Both the position numbers and the translations under genes were made by a program. From UBA6382 sp964596865 (lineage in GTDB: Bacteria; Bacteroidota; Bacteroidia; Bacteroidales; Bacteroidaceae): a stretch of 17,393 nucleotides of DNA. The stretch is taken from assembly GCA_964596865.1 (NCBI GenBank), contig CAZQVW010000019.1, positions 1-17,393 of the forward strand, given 5' to 3'. Each line of letters starts with the position of its first letter. Positions within the stretch are counted from its first letter, which is position 1. This document shows positions 1-6,656 of this stretch, one piece after another. Below the pieces are notes generated by a model that was not told the DNA's origin, searched no databases, and worked only from the letters and a program-made list of their open reading frames with translations.

Positions 1-15
1 AGTTATTGTTACAGC

Positions 16-47
16 ACTGTTAACGATAGTCAAAACGATTGGAAGTG
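16..47 (+). repeat. 32-bp terminal inverted repeat, left copy
   Basis: This 32-bp stretch, beginning ACTGTTAACGATAGTC, is an exact reverse complement of the last 32 bases of the window (17362-17393). The left copy sits 15 bases inside the contig and the right copy ends exactly at the contig edge. Inverted rather than direct orientation argues against a simple circular overlap. A dispersed repeat at which the assembly broke is the simplest reading. Confidence 0.85.
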
Positions 48-99
48 AAATTTGCGCGGCCTTTTTTCGCGGGACGAGGGCGAAAATAGGTCGCGCAAC

Positions 100-143
100 G
101 CATTGTCTTAGTCTGTTACGCGCATTCTCTTAGCCTGTGGGGG
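100..143. repeat. Two copies of a 22-bp direct repeat
   Basis: GCATTGTCTTAGTCTGT at 100 recurs as GCATTCTCTTAGCCTGT at 122, giving a 22-bp period with two mismatches over 17 bases. The second copy runs into the hairpin at 136-166. It is a small member of the 21/22-bp period repeats found throughout this window. Confidence 0.6.
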
Positions 144-166
144 CGGGTTTTATTCCCGCCCCCACA
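136..166. other. Strong GC-rich hairpin
   Basis: TGTGGGGGCGGG (136-147) pairs perfectly with CCCGCCCCCACA (155-166) around a 7-base loop. Neither strand has a U tract directly after the stem, so it is not a typical intrinsic terminator. It could be a palindromic intergenic element or an mRNA 3'-end stabiliser. Confidence 0.7.
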
Positions 167-214
167 TTACAGATGCAGTTAATAAGATGAATTACAGAGA
201 ATAGCCGTGTTATC

Positions 215-273
215 TTGCGGGCGGGTATAAACCACCCAAAAATTTCGTACCTCAAATTTTTAGGACCCCGCAA
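215..273. other. Nested inverted repeats, possible three-way-junction RNA fold
   Basis: TTGCGGG (215-221) pairs with CCCGCAA (267-273). Inside these arms lie a 4-bp hairpin (GGGT 223-226 with ACCC 234-237) and a perfect 8-bp hairpin (AAAAATTT 238-245 with AAATTTTT 254-261). Together they would form a compact three-way junction on either strand. It lies in the likely 3' untranslated region of the LuxR-type gene, whose stop is 57 bases away on the minus strand. The function is unknown. Confidence 0.45.
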
Positions 274-330
274 AACCGCTCCTACAGGCTATGTCCCTAC
301 TACTCAATATGATTGATTTCCCCGCCACAT

Positions 331-1449
331 CTATCCTTTCTGGGCGTCCATGCGGGCTTGCAGTTGCTTTTGCAGGTTGTCGCTGGGCTGGAGGCCTAAT
401 TTGCGGCGCATATTTGCTCGCTGACTGTTGATATTCGATTCGTTCTTGTTAAGCGTGAGGCAAATCTCGCTTAATTTCCTGCCCTGCAGGATTAAACGGC
501 AAATCTCCCTTTCCGATGGCGTGAACTGGGGGAATGTTCGCTCGATGATTTCGAGGTCGGTGGCGCGCGTCTTTATATATCCCTCTACATTTGAGATAAG
601 ATTATGCCGCGATTTGGAATCCAGACGCTCAAAAAGTACCCTTGTGCCATCGAAATCATATTTCTTGGCAGCCAATGACAGATATGCCACTACTTCGGTT
701 TTACTAAGGTGGAGAATTTGGAGTAATTCCAGTTCCTCGCGCCTGAAATTCCGGTTGGCCTGCTCCAGCTTGCCTTTGTCCCGCGCCAGCTTACTGTTGT
801 CTTTTTCCAGCTTGCCTTTGTCCCGCGCCAGCTTACTGTTGTCTTTTTCCAGTTGGTCTTTGCTGGCCTCCAAATGTCGGGTAGTGGTAGCTGCCATCAC
901 GTTTGCCAAGCATACAAAGAGGAATGCTATTGCAAATACGATAATAAAACTCTTCAGTATATCGCTGTTGGCGATAAATGCGCATGCAATGTAAATACAG
1001 ATGGTGGTTATCGCAAGAAATATGGTGTTTTTCTTGAGGTATGCCGCGAGCGAAGCCATCGTGTTCAGCGCCAATAGGACGGTGTTGGCGATGATGAGGT
1101 AATTATAATAGTCGTCCGCTTGTCGTGCGCAGAAAATCATCTCTACCCCCAGGATTGATTGTCCGGTGATGGTGAATGCGCTCAGGCATTTCGCGATATT
1201 GATTTTCCGTAGACAAAACAATAGTAACACCACTGCCGCCACCGCGAGGCAAAGGGTGTGGGTATAATTGAAGAATGGCGCCGAAGGCTGGGTCATTCCG
1301 AGGAAATTTGCCACTACGCCCAATAGCATGATGGGCAAATAGCAGAATAGGAGCATTGTCAAGCGTTCGCGGTCTACAATGGTGGGAGCAAACCGGTAAA
1401 TCCGCATGAATGTGCGCCCCTTCGTGGATAATAATCGGAATATGGCCAT
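331..1449 (-). CDS. Membrane-anchored LuxR-type transcriptional regulator
   Basis: The 372-residue product has three parts. About six hydrophobic membrane segments lie near residues 30-51, 63-80, 89-107, 116-138, 142-160 and 165-187. A charged, probably coiled-coil linker covers 190-245. A LuxR/GerE-type helix-turn-helix follows at about 309-353 (FTPSEREICRLILQG, then LNKNESNINSQRANMRRKLG). Bacteroidetes have many membrane proteins with this kind of C-terminal DNA-binding domain; they are thought to sense envelope or small-molecule signals, but no recognised sensor domain is visible. The linker holds an exact 14-residue duplication encoded by a 42-bp tandem repeat. A -7 box lies 29-36 bases upstream of the ATG, which supports this start; Met15 is an alternative. 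The gene is monocistronic and divergent from the lipoprotein gene at 1666, so it may regulate it. That link is inference from position alone. Confidence 0.8.
   Translation of the reverse strand: MAIFRLLSTKGRTFMRIYRFAPTIVDRERLTMLLFCYLPIMLLGVVANFLGMTQPSAPFFNYTHTLCLAVAAVVLLLFCLRKINIAKCLSAFTITGQSILGVEMIFCARQADDYYNYLIIANTVLLALNTMASLAAYLKKNTIFLAITTICIYIACAFIANSDILKSFIIVFAIAFLFVCLANVMAATTTRHLEASKDQLEKDNSKLARDKGKLEKDNSKLARDKGKLEQANRNFRREELELLQILHLSKTEVVAYLSLAAKKYDFDGTRVLFERLDSKSRHNLISNVEGYIKTRATDLEIIERTFPQFTPSEREICRLILQGRKLSEICLTLNKNESNINSQRANMRRKLGLQPSDNLQKQLQARMDAQKG
769..852 (-). repeat. Exact 42-bp tandem duplication inside the regulator gene
   Basis: Positions 769-810 and 811-852 are identical 42-bp copies. 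They encode two copies of a 14-residue, lysine- and aspartate-rich segment (EKDNSKLARDKGKL) in the coiled-coil linker. Each copy equals two heptads, or two 21-bp units (DNSKLAR and DKGKLEK), so copy number changes would lengthen the helical linker without breaking the frame. Exact identity suggests a recent event. Confidence 0.9.
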
Positions 1450-1477
1450 TTGATTGGTGTTTAGTGTCTGGATAATG

Positions 1478-1485
1478 CAAAGTTA
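1478..1485 (-). promoter_or_regulatory. Putative -7 box for the LuxR-type regulator
   Basis: On the minus strand this reads TAACTTTG, an exact match to the Bacteroidetes TAnnTTTG element. It would place transcription start roughly 20 bases before the ATG at 1449. No good TTTG is seen at the expected -33 distance. Confidence 0.55.
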
Positions 1486-1565
1486 GGGAGATATTTCGTG
1501 TCTTTGACTGATTTTAAGGCGGAAATTTCCTGTTATTGACTATTTTCAAGGTGGATACTGCTTTC

Positions 1566-1593
1566 TTGCTACCTACAAATGATTGTACCTTTG
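1566..1593 (+). promoter_or_regulatory. Putative promoter for the lipoprotein gene at 1666
   Basis: TACCTTTG at 1586-1593 matches TAnnTTTG exactly, and a TTGC at 1566-1569 sits near the -33 position with a slightly short spacer. The predicted start near 1600 leaves a leader of about 65 nt that is A-rich and lacks a Shine-Dalgarno sequence. Confidence 0.5.
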
Positions 1594-1665
1594 CAAGCAA
1601 AATTTATTTGAGCTGCTATCAAAACAGAATCTAAACTCTAATAAACATACTACAATAGTTACGCT

Positions 1666-3186
1666 ATGAAAAAAACTAAGACTTATTTCGGCCTGAAATC
1701 GGGGGGCTACGCCCACTTTCTCAAGGGCGCTCTGCGCTCATGCTTGATGACGGTGATGCCGCTGATGATGATGATGATCATGGTGGGATGTTCTGATGAC
1801 GATGGGGGCGGAAGTCCCGAAGACGAGCCTACGGAGGAAGTGCCGGCCATCGCGCTCACTTATCAGAACTTCATTGATGATGACGACGTAATCATTCTTG
1901 ACGCCGACACCGCCCAAATCTCCGTTAGTAAGGCCTTGGTTGATAAGCTCGGCATCGATGCATTCTCCGGCCACCCCTTGGCCGTGTGGCAAAAGGCCAG
2001 TTGCCTGCCGTTTATCCGCAGGGCTGTGGCCGAGAGCGTGGAAGGCGATCGCTATATCCTCACTCTGGATAAGAGTGCGTCGCTGGCCGATGTGATTCCG
2101 CAGGATACGGAGATTTATCTCGATACCCGCATTTTTGTGAACCACGATGCCGTAAATAATATGGCGAACGCAGCGGCGGGCGGCGCAAACGGCGTGGAGG
2201 ATCTCTCGGCCCGATATATGGAGGGCGATACCGTCCATCCTGCCGTCATCCTTTATACCGACCCGCGCGGGTATAATGAAGATGCTTTCCTCTTAGATGA
2301 AGATGAGGAGGCTTCGCCCAACTATCTGGTGCGCTCCAATGCGCAGGAGATGAAGGAATATCAATTTGCCACGGCCGAAAGTCTGGATAGCGCCGATGCC
2401 AATTGGAGCATCATCAATAGTAGCACCACGCTCAACGCCAATATCAAGTTTGATTCCAAGGCAGATGTGAGCATAGGCGTGAAAATCCCCCTCGAGGCCC
2501 GCGTGAATGCGAAATTGGTCATCAAAAGGAAAAAGGTGGTGAAGCTGAAAGAGTTTGATATGGGTGTTTACGGCGGTTTCGCCTTTAGGCCGGAGGTAAA
2601 CATCGGGTTCACCAAATCTTATACCATTCCCAAAGACAAAGCCACCAAGCGTTTGGCGGATTTCCCCGCATATACGGCCGTGTTCTTCGTGGGTGTGATT
2701 CCTGTGACCGTTTCTTTCAATTCCGGTGTGATTCTAAGGTTTGACGGCACGCTGACTGGCAGTGTAAACACGGGCTTCACCTATAGGTATGAGAATGAAT
2801 TCAGTGCAGGAGTGAAGTATAATGGAAAATGGGGCGCCTACGGCGATTATAAAGCCAGTGAAAACAAATTTTCCATGAACGCCATCAATGCCAACGCCCA
2901 GCTTAATACAGGCATAGGCGTGTATCTCTCGGTAGACGCCATGCTCTACGGATTTGCTGGGCCGGAAATTGCTGTCGGACCTCGATTGGGACTGAACGCC
3001 AATGCCAAAATGACCGTGCCTGCTAAGGGCAACCCCTCGTGCAAATTTGATGCAAATCTCAATTTTGGCTTAAGGGCTCTCATTGGTGCCAAATTGAAAG
3101 TGTGGAAATGGACTTTGGCCGATTGGAATACCGATTTCGCCATCAGTCCGCAATGGGAAATCTGGAAATACTCAAAGGATTTTTAG
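1666..3186 (+). CDS. Uncharacterised surface lipoprotein (506 aa)
   Basis: I do not recognise a family. The N-terminus has a long basic region, a methionine-rich hydrophobic stretch (residues 27-40) and a lipobox-like VGC with the lipid-bearing Cys at 42, followed at once by SDDDGGG. In Bacteroidetes, acidic residues directly after the Cys form an export signal that places lipoproteins on the outer face of the outer membrane. The mature protein starts with an acidic, proline-rich linker. Its second half is rich in alternating hydrophobic and polar residues, glycine and aromatic residues, consistent with a large beta-sheet domain. No catalytic motif is evident. It is followed after a 21-bp repeat array by another lipoprotein on the same strand, so the two may be co-transcribed. 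The ATG at 1666 gives a complete signal peptide and has a promoter upstream. Confidence 0.75.
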   Translation: MKKTKTYFGLKSGGYAHFLKGALRSCLMTVMPLMMMMIMVGCSDDDGGGSPEDEPTEEVPAIALTYQNFIDDDDVIILDADTAQISVSKALVDKLGIDAFSGHPLAVWQKASCLPFIRRAVAESVEGDRYILTLDKSASLADVIPQDTEIYLDTRIFVNHDAVNNMANAAAGGANGVEDLSARYMEGDTVHPAVILYTDPRGYNEDAFLLDEDEEASPNYLVRSNAQEMKEYQFATAESLDSADANWSIINSSTTLNANIKFDSKADVSIGVKIPLEARVNAKLVIKRKKVVKLKEFDMGVYGGFAFRPEVNIGFTKSYTIPKDKATKRLADFPAYTAVFFVGVIPVTVSFNSGVILRFDGTLTGSVNTGFTYRYENEFSAGVKYNGKWGAYGDYKASENKFSMNAINANAQLNTGIGVYLSVDAMLYGFAGPEIAVGPRLGLNANAKMTVPAKGNPSCKFDANLNFGLRALIGAKLKVWKWTLADWNTDFAISPQWEIWKYSKDF

Positions 3187-3192
3187 GTGTAA

Positions 3193-3290
3193 ACACATTA
3201 TGTTTTAATCATAACGCACTATATCTTAATCATAACGCACCATATTTTAATCATAACGCACCATATCTTAATCATAACACATTAATAATA
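3193..3290. repeat. Intergenic 21-bp tandem array (about 4.5 units)
   Basis: Units begin at 3193, 3214, 3235, 3256 and 3277, each 21 bp, with core CGCACCATATTTTAATCATA. The central units differ at one or two positions and the outer ones are more diverged. The array fills almost the whole 114-bp gap between the two lipoprotein genes, ending 10 bases before the downstream ATG. It is AT-rich, has no spacers and resembles no known mobile element. It may influence the link between the two genes, but nothing in the sequence shows how. Confidence 0.85.
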
Positions 3291-3300
3291 TCAAACAGTT

Positions 3301-4629
3301 ATGAAAACTGCAAACAAAAGAATGACAAGCATTTCAAACTCCGCTCGCCGCCTAAAAACAATGGCTCTTCACGCGTTGGCTCTGCTGATTATCTCGGGCG
3401 CCGTGGCGTGTTCGGATGATAATAGCCCGTCAGACCCCCCTGGCCCCACGCCCATCGACCCTTATCCCGCACCTGTTGCGCGTACCAACAATAAAGCGGA
3501 GTTTATAAAGGACAAAGAGAAGCGCGCTATGCTTTATTCCATGGAAGACCTCGATGGCACCGGTCGCCTCTACGAGGTAAACTACACTGCCGACTACAAA
3601 CTGGACGCCGCGCTCGAGGCCGGCATCTCTTCTACGCCGGAATTGCTGACGTTTGTGCAGCAAAACCTCTTTGACAGCCTGCCTGCCTCCCCCTCGCCCG
3701 TCAAGTTCTCGCTGCAGCCCGGGTGTAGCGCCTTTGCCTCCCCCGATCCCTCTACAAACAACTATCTGATGGGGCGCAACTACGATTTCTGCCACACGGT
3801 GCAGGTGGATAGTGCCACTAAGCGCTACGTGCCTATTGCTGCCTTTGTGGTGCACACCGCGCCCAAGGGTGGCAAGAAATCTGTTGCCTTTGCCGACGGA
3901 TATAATTTCGGCTATAAGCAGGGGGCTTACACCGATGATACTACCGACATCTCTCTGCTCATCGGTCTGCCCTACGCTATTCTGGATGGTATCAACGAAG
4001 ACGGTTTTGCTATCGGTGTGCTCTCGCTCAACGAGGCGCCCACTATGCAGGACGACCCCAACAAAACCAATATCGGCACCACTATTGCCATGCGTATGCT
4101 GCTGGATAGGGCTTCCACCGTGAAAGAAGCCATAGAAATGCTTAAACAATATAATATGCGCATGAAAAACCTTGACAATAAGCATAATTACCATTTCTTT
4201 ATGGCCGATGCCACCGGTGATTACGCTATTGTGGAATATACTCGCAATCCTAAGGACTCCACCGAGACCAATCCCACTCGTATGGAGGTGTTCACCAACA
4301 ACGATACCTTGCGCTGCGTAACCAATTTCTATGTTTCGCCCACTATGGTCGGCACAAAAGATGGTTGGGGCTCCGATCACGGCAAGCAGCGCTACTTTGA
4401 TATGCGAGACGCGCTGAAAGCAAATAACTACGCCTTGTGTGCTGACGATGCTATGGCTTTGCTGGAACAAGTATCGCAGGAAGCTAATGAAGACGACCCC
4501 ACGTCCTTCACGCAGTGGTCGGCGCTCTATAATCTTAGCAAGAAATCCGTGTGCTTAACCTTGTTGCGCGATTACGGCAAGGAGTTTTACTTCCGAGTTT
4601 TCTTCCGACCAAGTGGCGGGATAGAATAA
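3301..4629 (+). CDS. Choloylglycine hydrolase-like (linear amide C-N hydrolase) lipoprotein
   Basis: The 442-residue product has a lipoprotein signal (hydrophobic 22-35, Cys37 followed by SDDN), then a proline-rich linker and an Ntn-hydrolase domain. The likely nucleophile is Cys142 in GCSAFAS. It is followed by LMGRNYDF, whose Arg159 and Asp162 have spacing close to Arg18 and Asp21 of bile salt hydrolases. Later landmarks also fit: HFFMADATGDYAIVEY, VTNFYVSP (the family's conserved Asn) and GKQRYFDMRDAL (the late Arg). The family cleaves amide bonds in bile salts, penicillins or N-acyl compounds; the substrate here cannot be read from sequence. Many family members expose the Cys by cleaving a propeptide, so processing before Cys142 is possible and would release the enzyme from its lipid anchor. 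Met8 and Met21 are alternative starts. Confidence 0.85.
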   Translation: MKTANKRMTSISNSARRLKTMALHALALLIISGAVACSDDNSPSDPPGPTPIDPYPAPVARTNNKAEFIKDKEKRAMLYSMEDLDGTGRLYEVNYTADYKLDAALEAGISSTPELLTFVQQNLFDSLPASPSPVKFSLQPGCSAFASPDPSTNNYLMGRNYDFCHTVQVDSATKRYVPIAAFVVHTAPKGGKKSVAFADGYNFGYKQGAYTDDTTDISLLIGLPYAILDGINEDGFAIGVLSLNEAPTMQDDPNKTNIGTTIAMRMLLDRASTVKEAIEMLKQYNMRMKNLDNKHNYHFFMADATGDYAIVEYTRNPKDSTETNPTRMEVFTNNDTLRCVTNFYVSPTMVGTKDGWGSDHGKQRYFDMRDALKANNYALCADDAMALLEQVSQEANEDDPTSFTQWSALYNLSKKSVCLTLLRDYGKEFYFRVFFRPSGGIE

Positions 4630-4652
4630 AAAGCGTATATGCTGACCATATT

Positions 4653-4695
4653 AGGGGGCGGATTAGGCACATTGTGGCTAATCCGCCCCCTTTCT
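4653..4695 (+). terminator. Probable intrinsic terminator after the hydrolase gene
   Basis: AGGGGGCGGATTA (4653-4665) pairs perfectly with TAATCCGCCCCCT (4679-4691), a 13-bp stem with a 13-base loop, starting 23 bases after the stop codon. The downstream tract TTTCTTC is only moderately U-rich, but position and stem strength fit a terminator for the two-lipoprotein unit. Confidence 0.75.
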
Positions 4696-4723
4696 TCTAT
4701 CAATACCCAATTCTTATTTCAAT

Positions 4724-5010
4724 CTGTGGCAAAATCTACGCAATTCGTAGCAATGTCTACGCTGTTTCTCGCNNNNNNNNNNNNNNNNNNNNNNNNNNNN
4801 NNNNNNNNNNNNNNNNNNNNNNNNNNNNNNNNNNNNNNNNNNNNNNNNNNNNNNNNNNNNNNNNNNNNNNNNCACCTACGCACTGTGTAGCAATGTCTGT
4901 GCCATATATCGCTGCATCTACGCAATCTGTAGCAATATTTACGCGCTACGTAGCAATATCTACACCATTTCTCGCCGCGTCTACGCGCTCCATGGTTGCA
5001 TCTACGCGCA
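4724..5010. repeat. Intergenic 21-bp tandem array interrupted by the assembly gap
   Basis: Before the gap, 21-bp units start at 4724, 4745 and 4766. After it they start at 4885, 4906, 4927, 4948, 4969 and 4990, with core GTAGCAATATCTACGC. Copies are degenerate, differing at up to about half their positions in the worst case. The GTAG...CTAC arms give each unit weak hairpin potential. A further poorly matching unit (5011-5031) would reach into the xerC stop codon. The true copy number is unknown because the Ns replace part of the array. It lies between the converging ends of the hydrolase gene and xerC. Confidence 0.85.
4773..4872. other. Assembly gap (100 N)
   Basis: There are exactly 100 N characters, which usually marks a scaffold join of unknown length. 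Both edges lie inside the same 21-bp array, so the repeat itself probably caused the break. Genes could be missing if the true gap is longer than the placeholder. Confidence 0.95.
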
Positions 5011-5020
5011 TTTTCGCCCC

Positions 5021-6061
5021 TTATTCTTTGTTTTCGGCGTGAGGGTGGGCCTGGGAGTACACTCTTTTCAGTTCCTCCAGCGTAGTGTGGGTGTAAATCT
5101 CGGTAGTAGCGATACTTTCGTGGCCCAAAAGCTGTTTCACCACCTCAATGTCGGCTCCGTGATTGAGCATAGCGGTGGCGAAAGTGTGGCGCAGGACGTG
5201 AGGAGAGCGACGGCGGATGGTGGTAACCATAGATAGATAGTATTTCACCACCTTTTCCACCACAATCTTACTTATTTGCGGAGATTTCTTGCCGAAAAAC
5301 AAAGATTCCGTTTGGTCGGCCATCGGATGGTCGGCACGCTCGTCCAAATAATCTAATAGCGCCTTGCGCATCTCGGCGCCAAACGGGATAATCCGCTCTT
5401 TGTTGCGTTTTCCCAAGACGCGAACGGTGTTGGTGTGGAAATCAAAGGAGCGGGTGGTGAGCCCTACCAATTCCGATAGGCGCATACCCGTGGAATAAAA
5501 GATGAGCAAGATGAGGTGGTCGCGATGGCCCTCGAATGTGTCGGGAAAGGTGATGCCGTCCAGCAGTCTATCCATGTCTTTCTCCCTCACAAACGACGGC
5601 AGTTTCTTTTCTTTTTTGGGCCCGCGCACTTTCAGCGTGGGATTGATGCTGACAATGCCCTCCATCATCAAAAAGCGGAAGAAAGAGCGCAGTGCACTAA
5701 GGCGCTTGTTCACAGTGGCGGGCTGGATATTGCGATTCATCATTGCCACCACCCACGCGCGAATGTCATCGGGCCCCACCAATGTCCAATCAAACGCTAT
5801 AGGGACTCCTGCATTCCCGTCTGCGGCCTCCTTGCCCCCCTCGGTGAGAGCGTTGCCCTTGCTTGAAGATGCGGCGTTGGCATTGGCGCTCACCGAACTC
5901 ACTACAAACGCCTTAAAATCCAGCAGCGAGGGCTGATAGACGTCCACTGTGCGCTCCGAATAATGGCGCTCGGCGCGCAGATAGGCTATAAAGCGCGAGA
6001 CGTAGGCGTCGTCTGTGCCGATAGGCTTTCTGAAAGAGGCAGAATTGCTTTCTGTGGGCAT
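5021..6061 (-). CDS. xerC: Tyrosine recombinase XerC/XerD family
   Basis: The 346-residue product has an N-terminal SAM-like DNA-binding domain (about 16-140) and a C-terminal catalytic domain. All expected active-site residues are visible: Arg194 (STGMRLSEL), Lys218 in the beta-hairpin (LGKRNKER), His288 and Arg291 (HVLRH), His314 (LLGHESIATT) and the nucleophile Tyr323 (EIYTH). Xer recombinases resolve chromosome dimers at dif. Placement directly downstream of rpsU matches the common Bacteroidales arrangement of a housekeeping Xer gene. It is longer than the usual roughly 300 residues because of a Ser/Ala/Gly/Asn-rich insertion near residues 54-87 in the N-terminal domain. I chose the ATG at 6061 over an upstream GTG at 6118 because a promoter-like box and a hairpin occupy the extra region. 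XerD or a related paralogue is possible. Confidence 0.9.
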   Translation of the reverse strand: MPTESNSASFRKPIGTDDAYVSRFIAYLRAERHYSERTVDVYQPSLLDFKAFVVSSVSANANAASSSKGNALTEGGKEAADGNAGVPIAFDWTLVGPDDIRAWVVAMMNRNIQPATVNKRLSALRSFFRFLMMEGIVSINPTLKVRGPKKEKKLPSFVREKDMDRLLDGITFPDTFEGHRDHLILLIFYSTGMRLSELVGLTTRSFDFHTNTVRVLGKRNKERIIPFGAEMRKALLDYLDERADHPMADQTESLFFGKKSPQISKIVVEKVVKYYLSMVTTIRRRSPHVLRHTFATAMLNHGADIEVVKQLLGHESIATTEIYTHTTLEELKRVYSQAHPHAENKE

Positions 6062-6072
6062 ATTGAAACTAT

Positions 6073-6116
6073 AAAAGGTAAGTATTCCTACATCATTCCA
6101 TGTAGATATACTTACC
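6073..6116 (-). promoter_or_regulatory. Palindromic hairpin overlapping the likely xerC promoter
   Basis: GGTAAGTAT (6077-6085) pairs with ATACTTACC (6108-6116), and inside it TACAT (6089-6093) pairs with ATGTA (6100-6104). The two stems are separated by a symmetric 3x3 internal loop. On the minus strand the proximal arm contains TACCTTTT (6073-6080), close to a TAnnTTTG -7 box, about 12 bases before the xerC ATG. An operator-type palindrome over the promoter, or a 5' mRNA structure if transcription comes from rpsU, are both possible. Confidence 0.5.
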
Positions 6117-6195
6117 ACTGACGGTTTGCGCGCCCTTTTGGGACAGCGAAACCACGATATTTAATCCCTCTAATAGCGAGGGCGAGAGGCGAGGC

Positions 6196-6387
6196 TTAGT
6201 CTTCCTGACGATGGAGGGCAGTAACATACACTGCGTGCTCCTTGGCAAGGCGCTTCTTCACAGAGGGCTTGTCATACTGCTGGCGTGCGCGCAATTCTTT
6301 CATCACGCCGGTCTTTTCATACTTTCTCTTAAATTTCTTGAGGGCTCTTTCGATGTTCTCGCCCTCTTTTACGGGTACAATAATCAT
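6196..6387 (-). CDS. rpsU: 30S ribosomal protein bS21
   Basis: The 63-residue product matches bS21 along its length: MIIVPVKEGENIERALKKFK at the start, then KYEKTGVMKELRARQQYDKP and a basic tail. bS21 sits on the 30S platform near the 3' end of 16S rRNA. In Bacteroidetes it helps occlude the anti-Shine-Dalgarno sequence, consistent with the rarity of Shine-Dalgarno sites in these genomes. No AG-rich site precedes this ATG; the leader just upstream is A/T-rich. It is the first gene before xerC, with a 134-base gap. A full promoter match lies about 120 bases upstream, implying a leader of roughly 110 nt. Confidence 0.97.
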   Translation of the reverse strand: MIIVPVKEGENIERALKKFKRKYEKTGVMKELRARQQYDKPSVKKRLAKEHAVYVTALHRQED

Positions 6388-6505
6388 GTTTGATATTTTG
6401 TTTTATAGTTTAGTATACATTATTCTTGCGCATTTGTGGCCTGTGCTCTCGGTTAGGGACTCAATTTCCTGCACCTCAATCGGGCATAGCCACTTTTGCG
6501 GGGTG

Positions 6506-6536
6506 CAAAATTAAGTATTCTTTCGCTTTACGCCAA
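6506..6536 (-). promoter_or_regulatory. Promoter of rpsU
   Basis: On the minus strand, TTTG (6533-6536) and TAATTTTG (6506-6513) are separated by 19 bases. This matches the Bacteroidetes -33/-7 consensus in both sequence and spacing. It is one of the two best promoter matches in the window. Confidence 0.7.
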
Positions 6537-6620
6537 AACTTTTAGCAAAAATCTGCGTCTATCTCTCTATCAAAGCTTTATTTTGTCATATTTTGGACCG
6601 CAATTTCAATTTCTTTATTG

Positions 6621-6628
6621 TAACTTTG
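6621..6628 (+). promoter_or_regulatory. Putative -7 box of the toxin-antitoxin operon
   Basis: TAACTTTG matches TAnnTTTG exactly and lies 29 bases before the antitoxin ATG. A TTTTG at 6591-6595 is upstream but about 25 bases away, longer than the usual spacer, so the -33 element is uncertain. Confidence 0.5.
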
Positions 6629-6656
6629 CGCTCAAACAACTCTGAAGAAAAGCTAT

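Larger units (their letters stand above)
1..330. other. Non-coding left end with structured DNA
   Basis: No credible gene is visible here. The stretch holds a terminal repeat copy (16-47), a 22-bp direct repeat (100-143), a perfect 12-bp-stem hairpin (136-166) and a nested inverted-repeat element (215-273), described separately. It lies downstream of the 331-1449 gene on the minus strand, so some of these structures may act in its 3' untranslated region, but none is followed by a clear U tract in that direction. Confidence 0.6.

Noticed and set aside
1738..2238. Antisense 166-aa frame opposite the first lipoprotein gene
   Set aside because: Histidine-rich runs arise from the reversed methionine/aspartate codons of the real gene; no supporting signals.
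3430..4470. Long antisense frame (346 aa) opposite the hydrolase gene
   Set aside because: It has no recognisable motifs and lies opposite a well-supported enzyme; long antisense frames are common with this codon usage.
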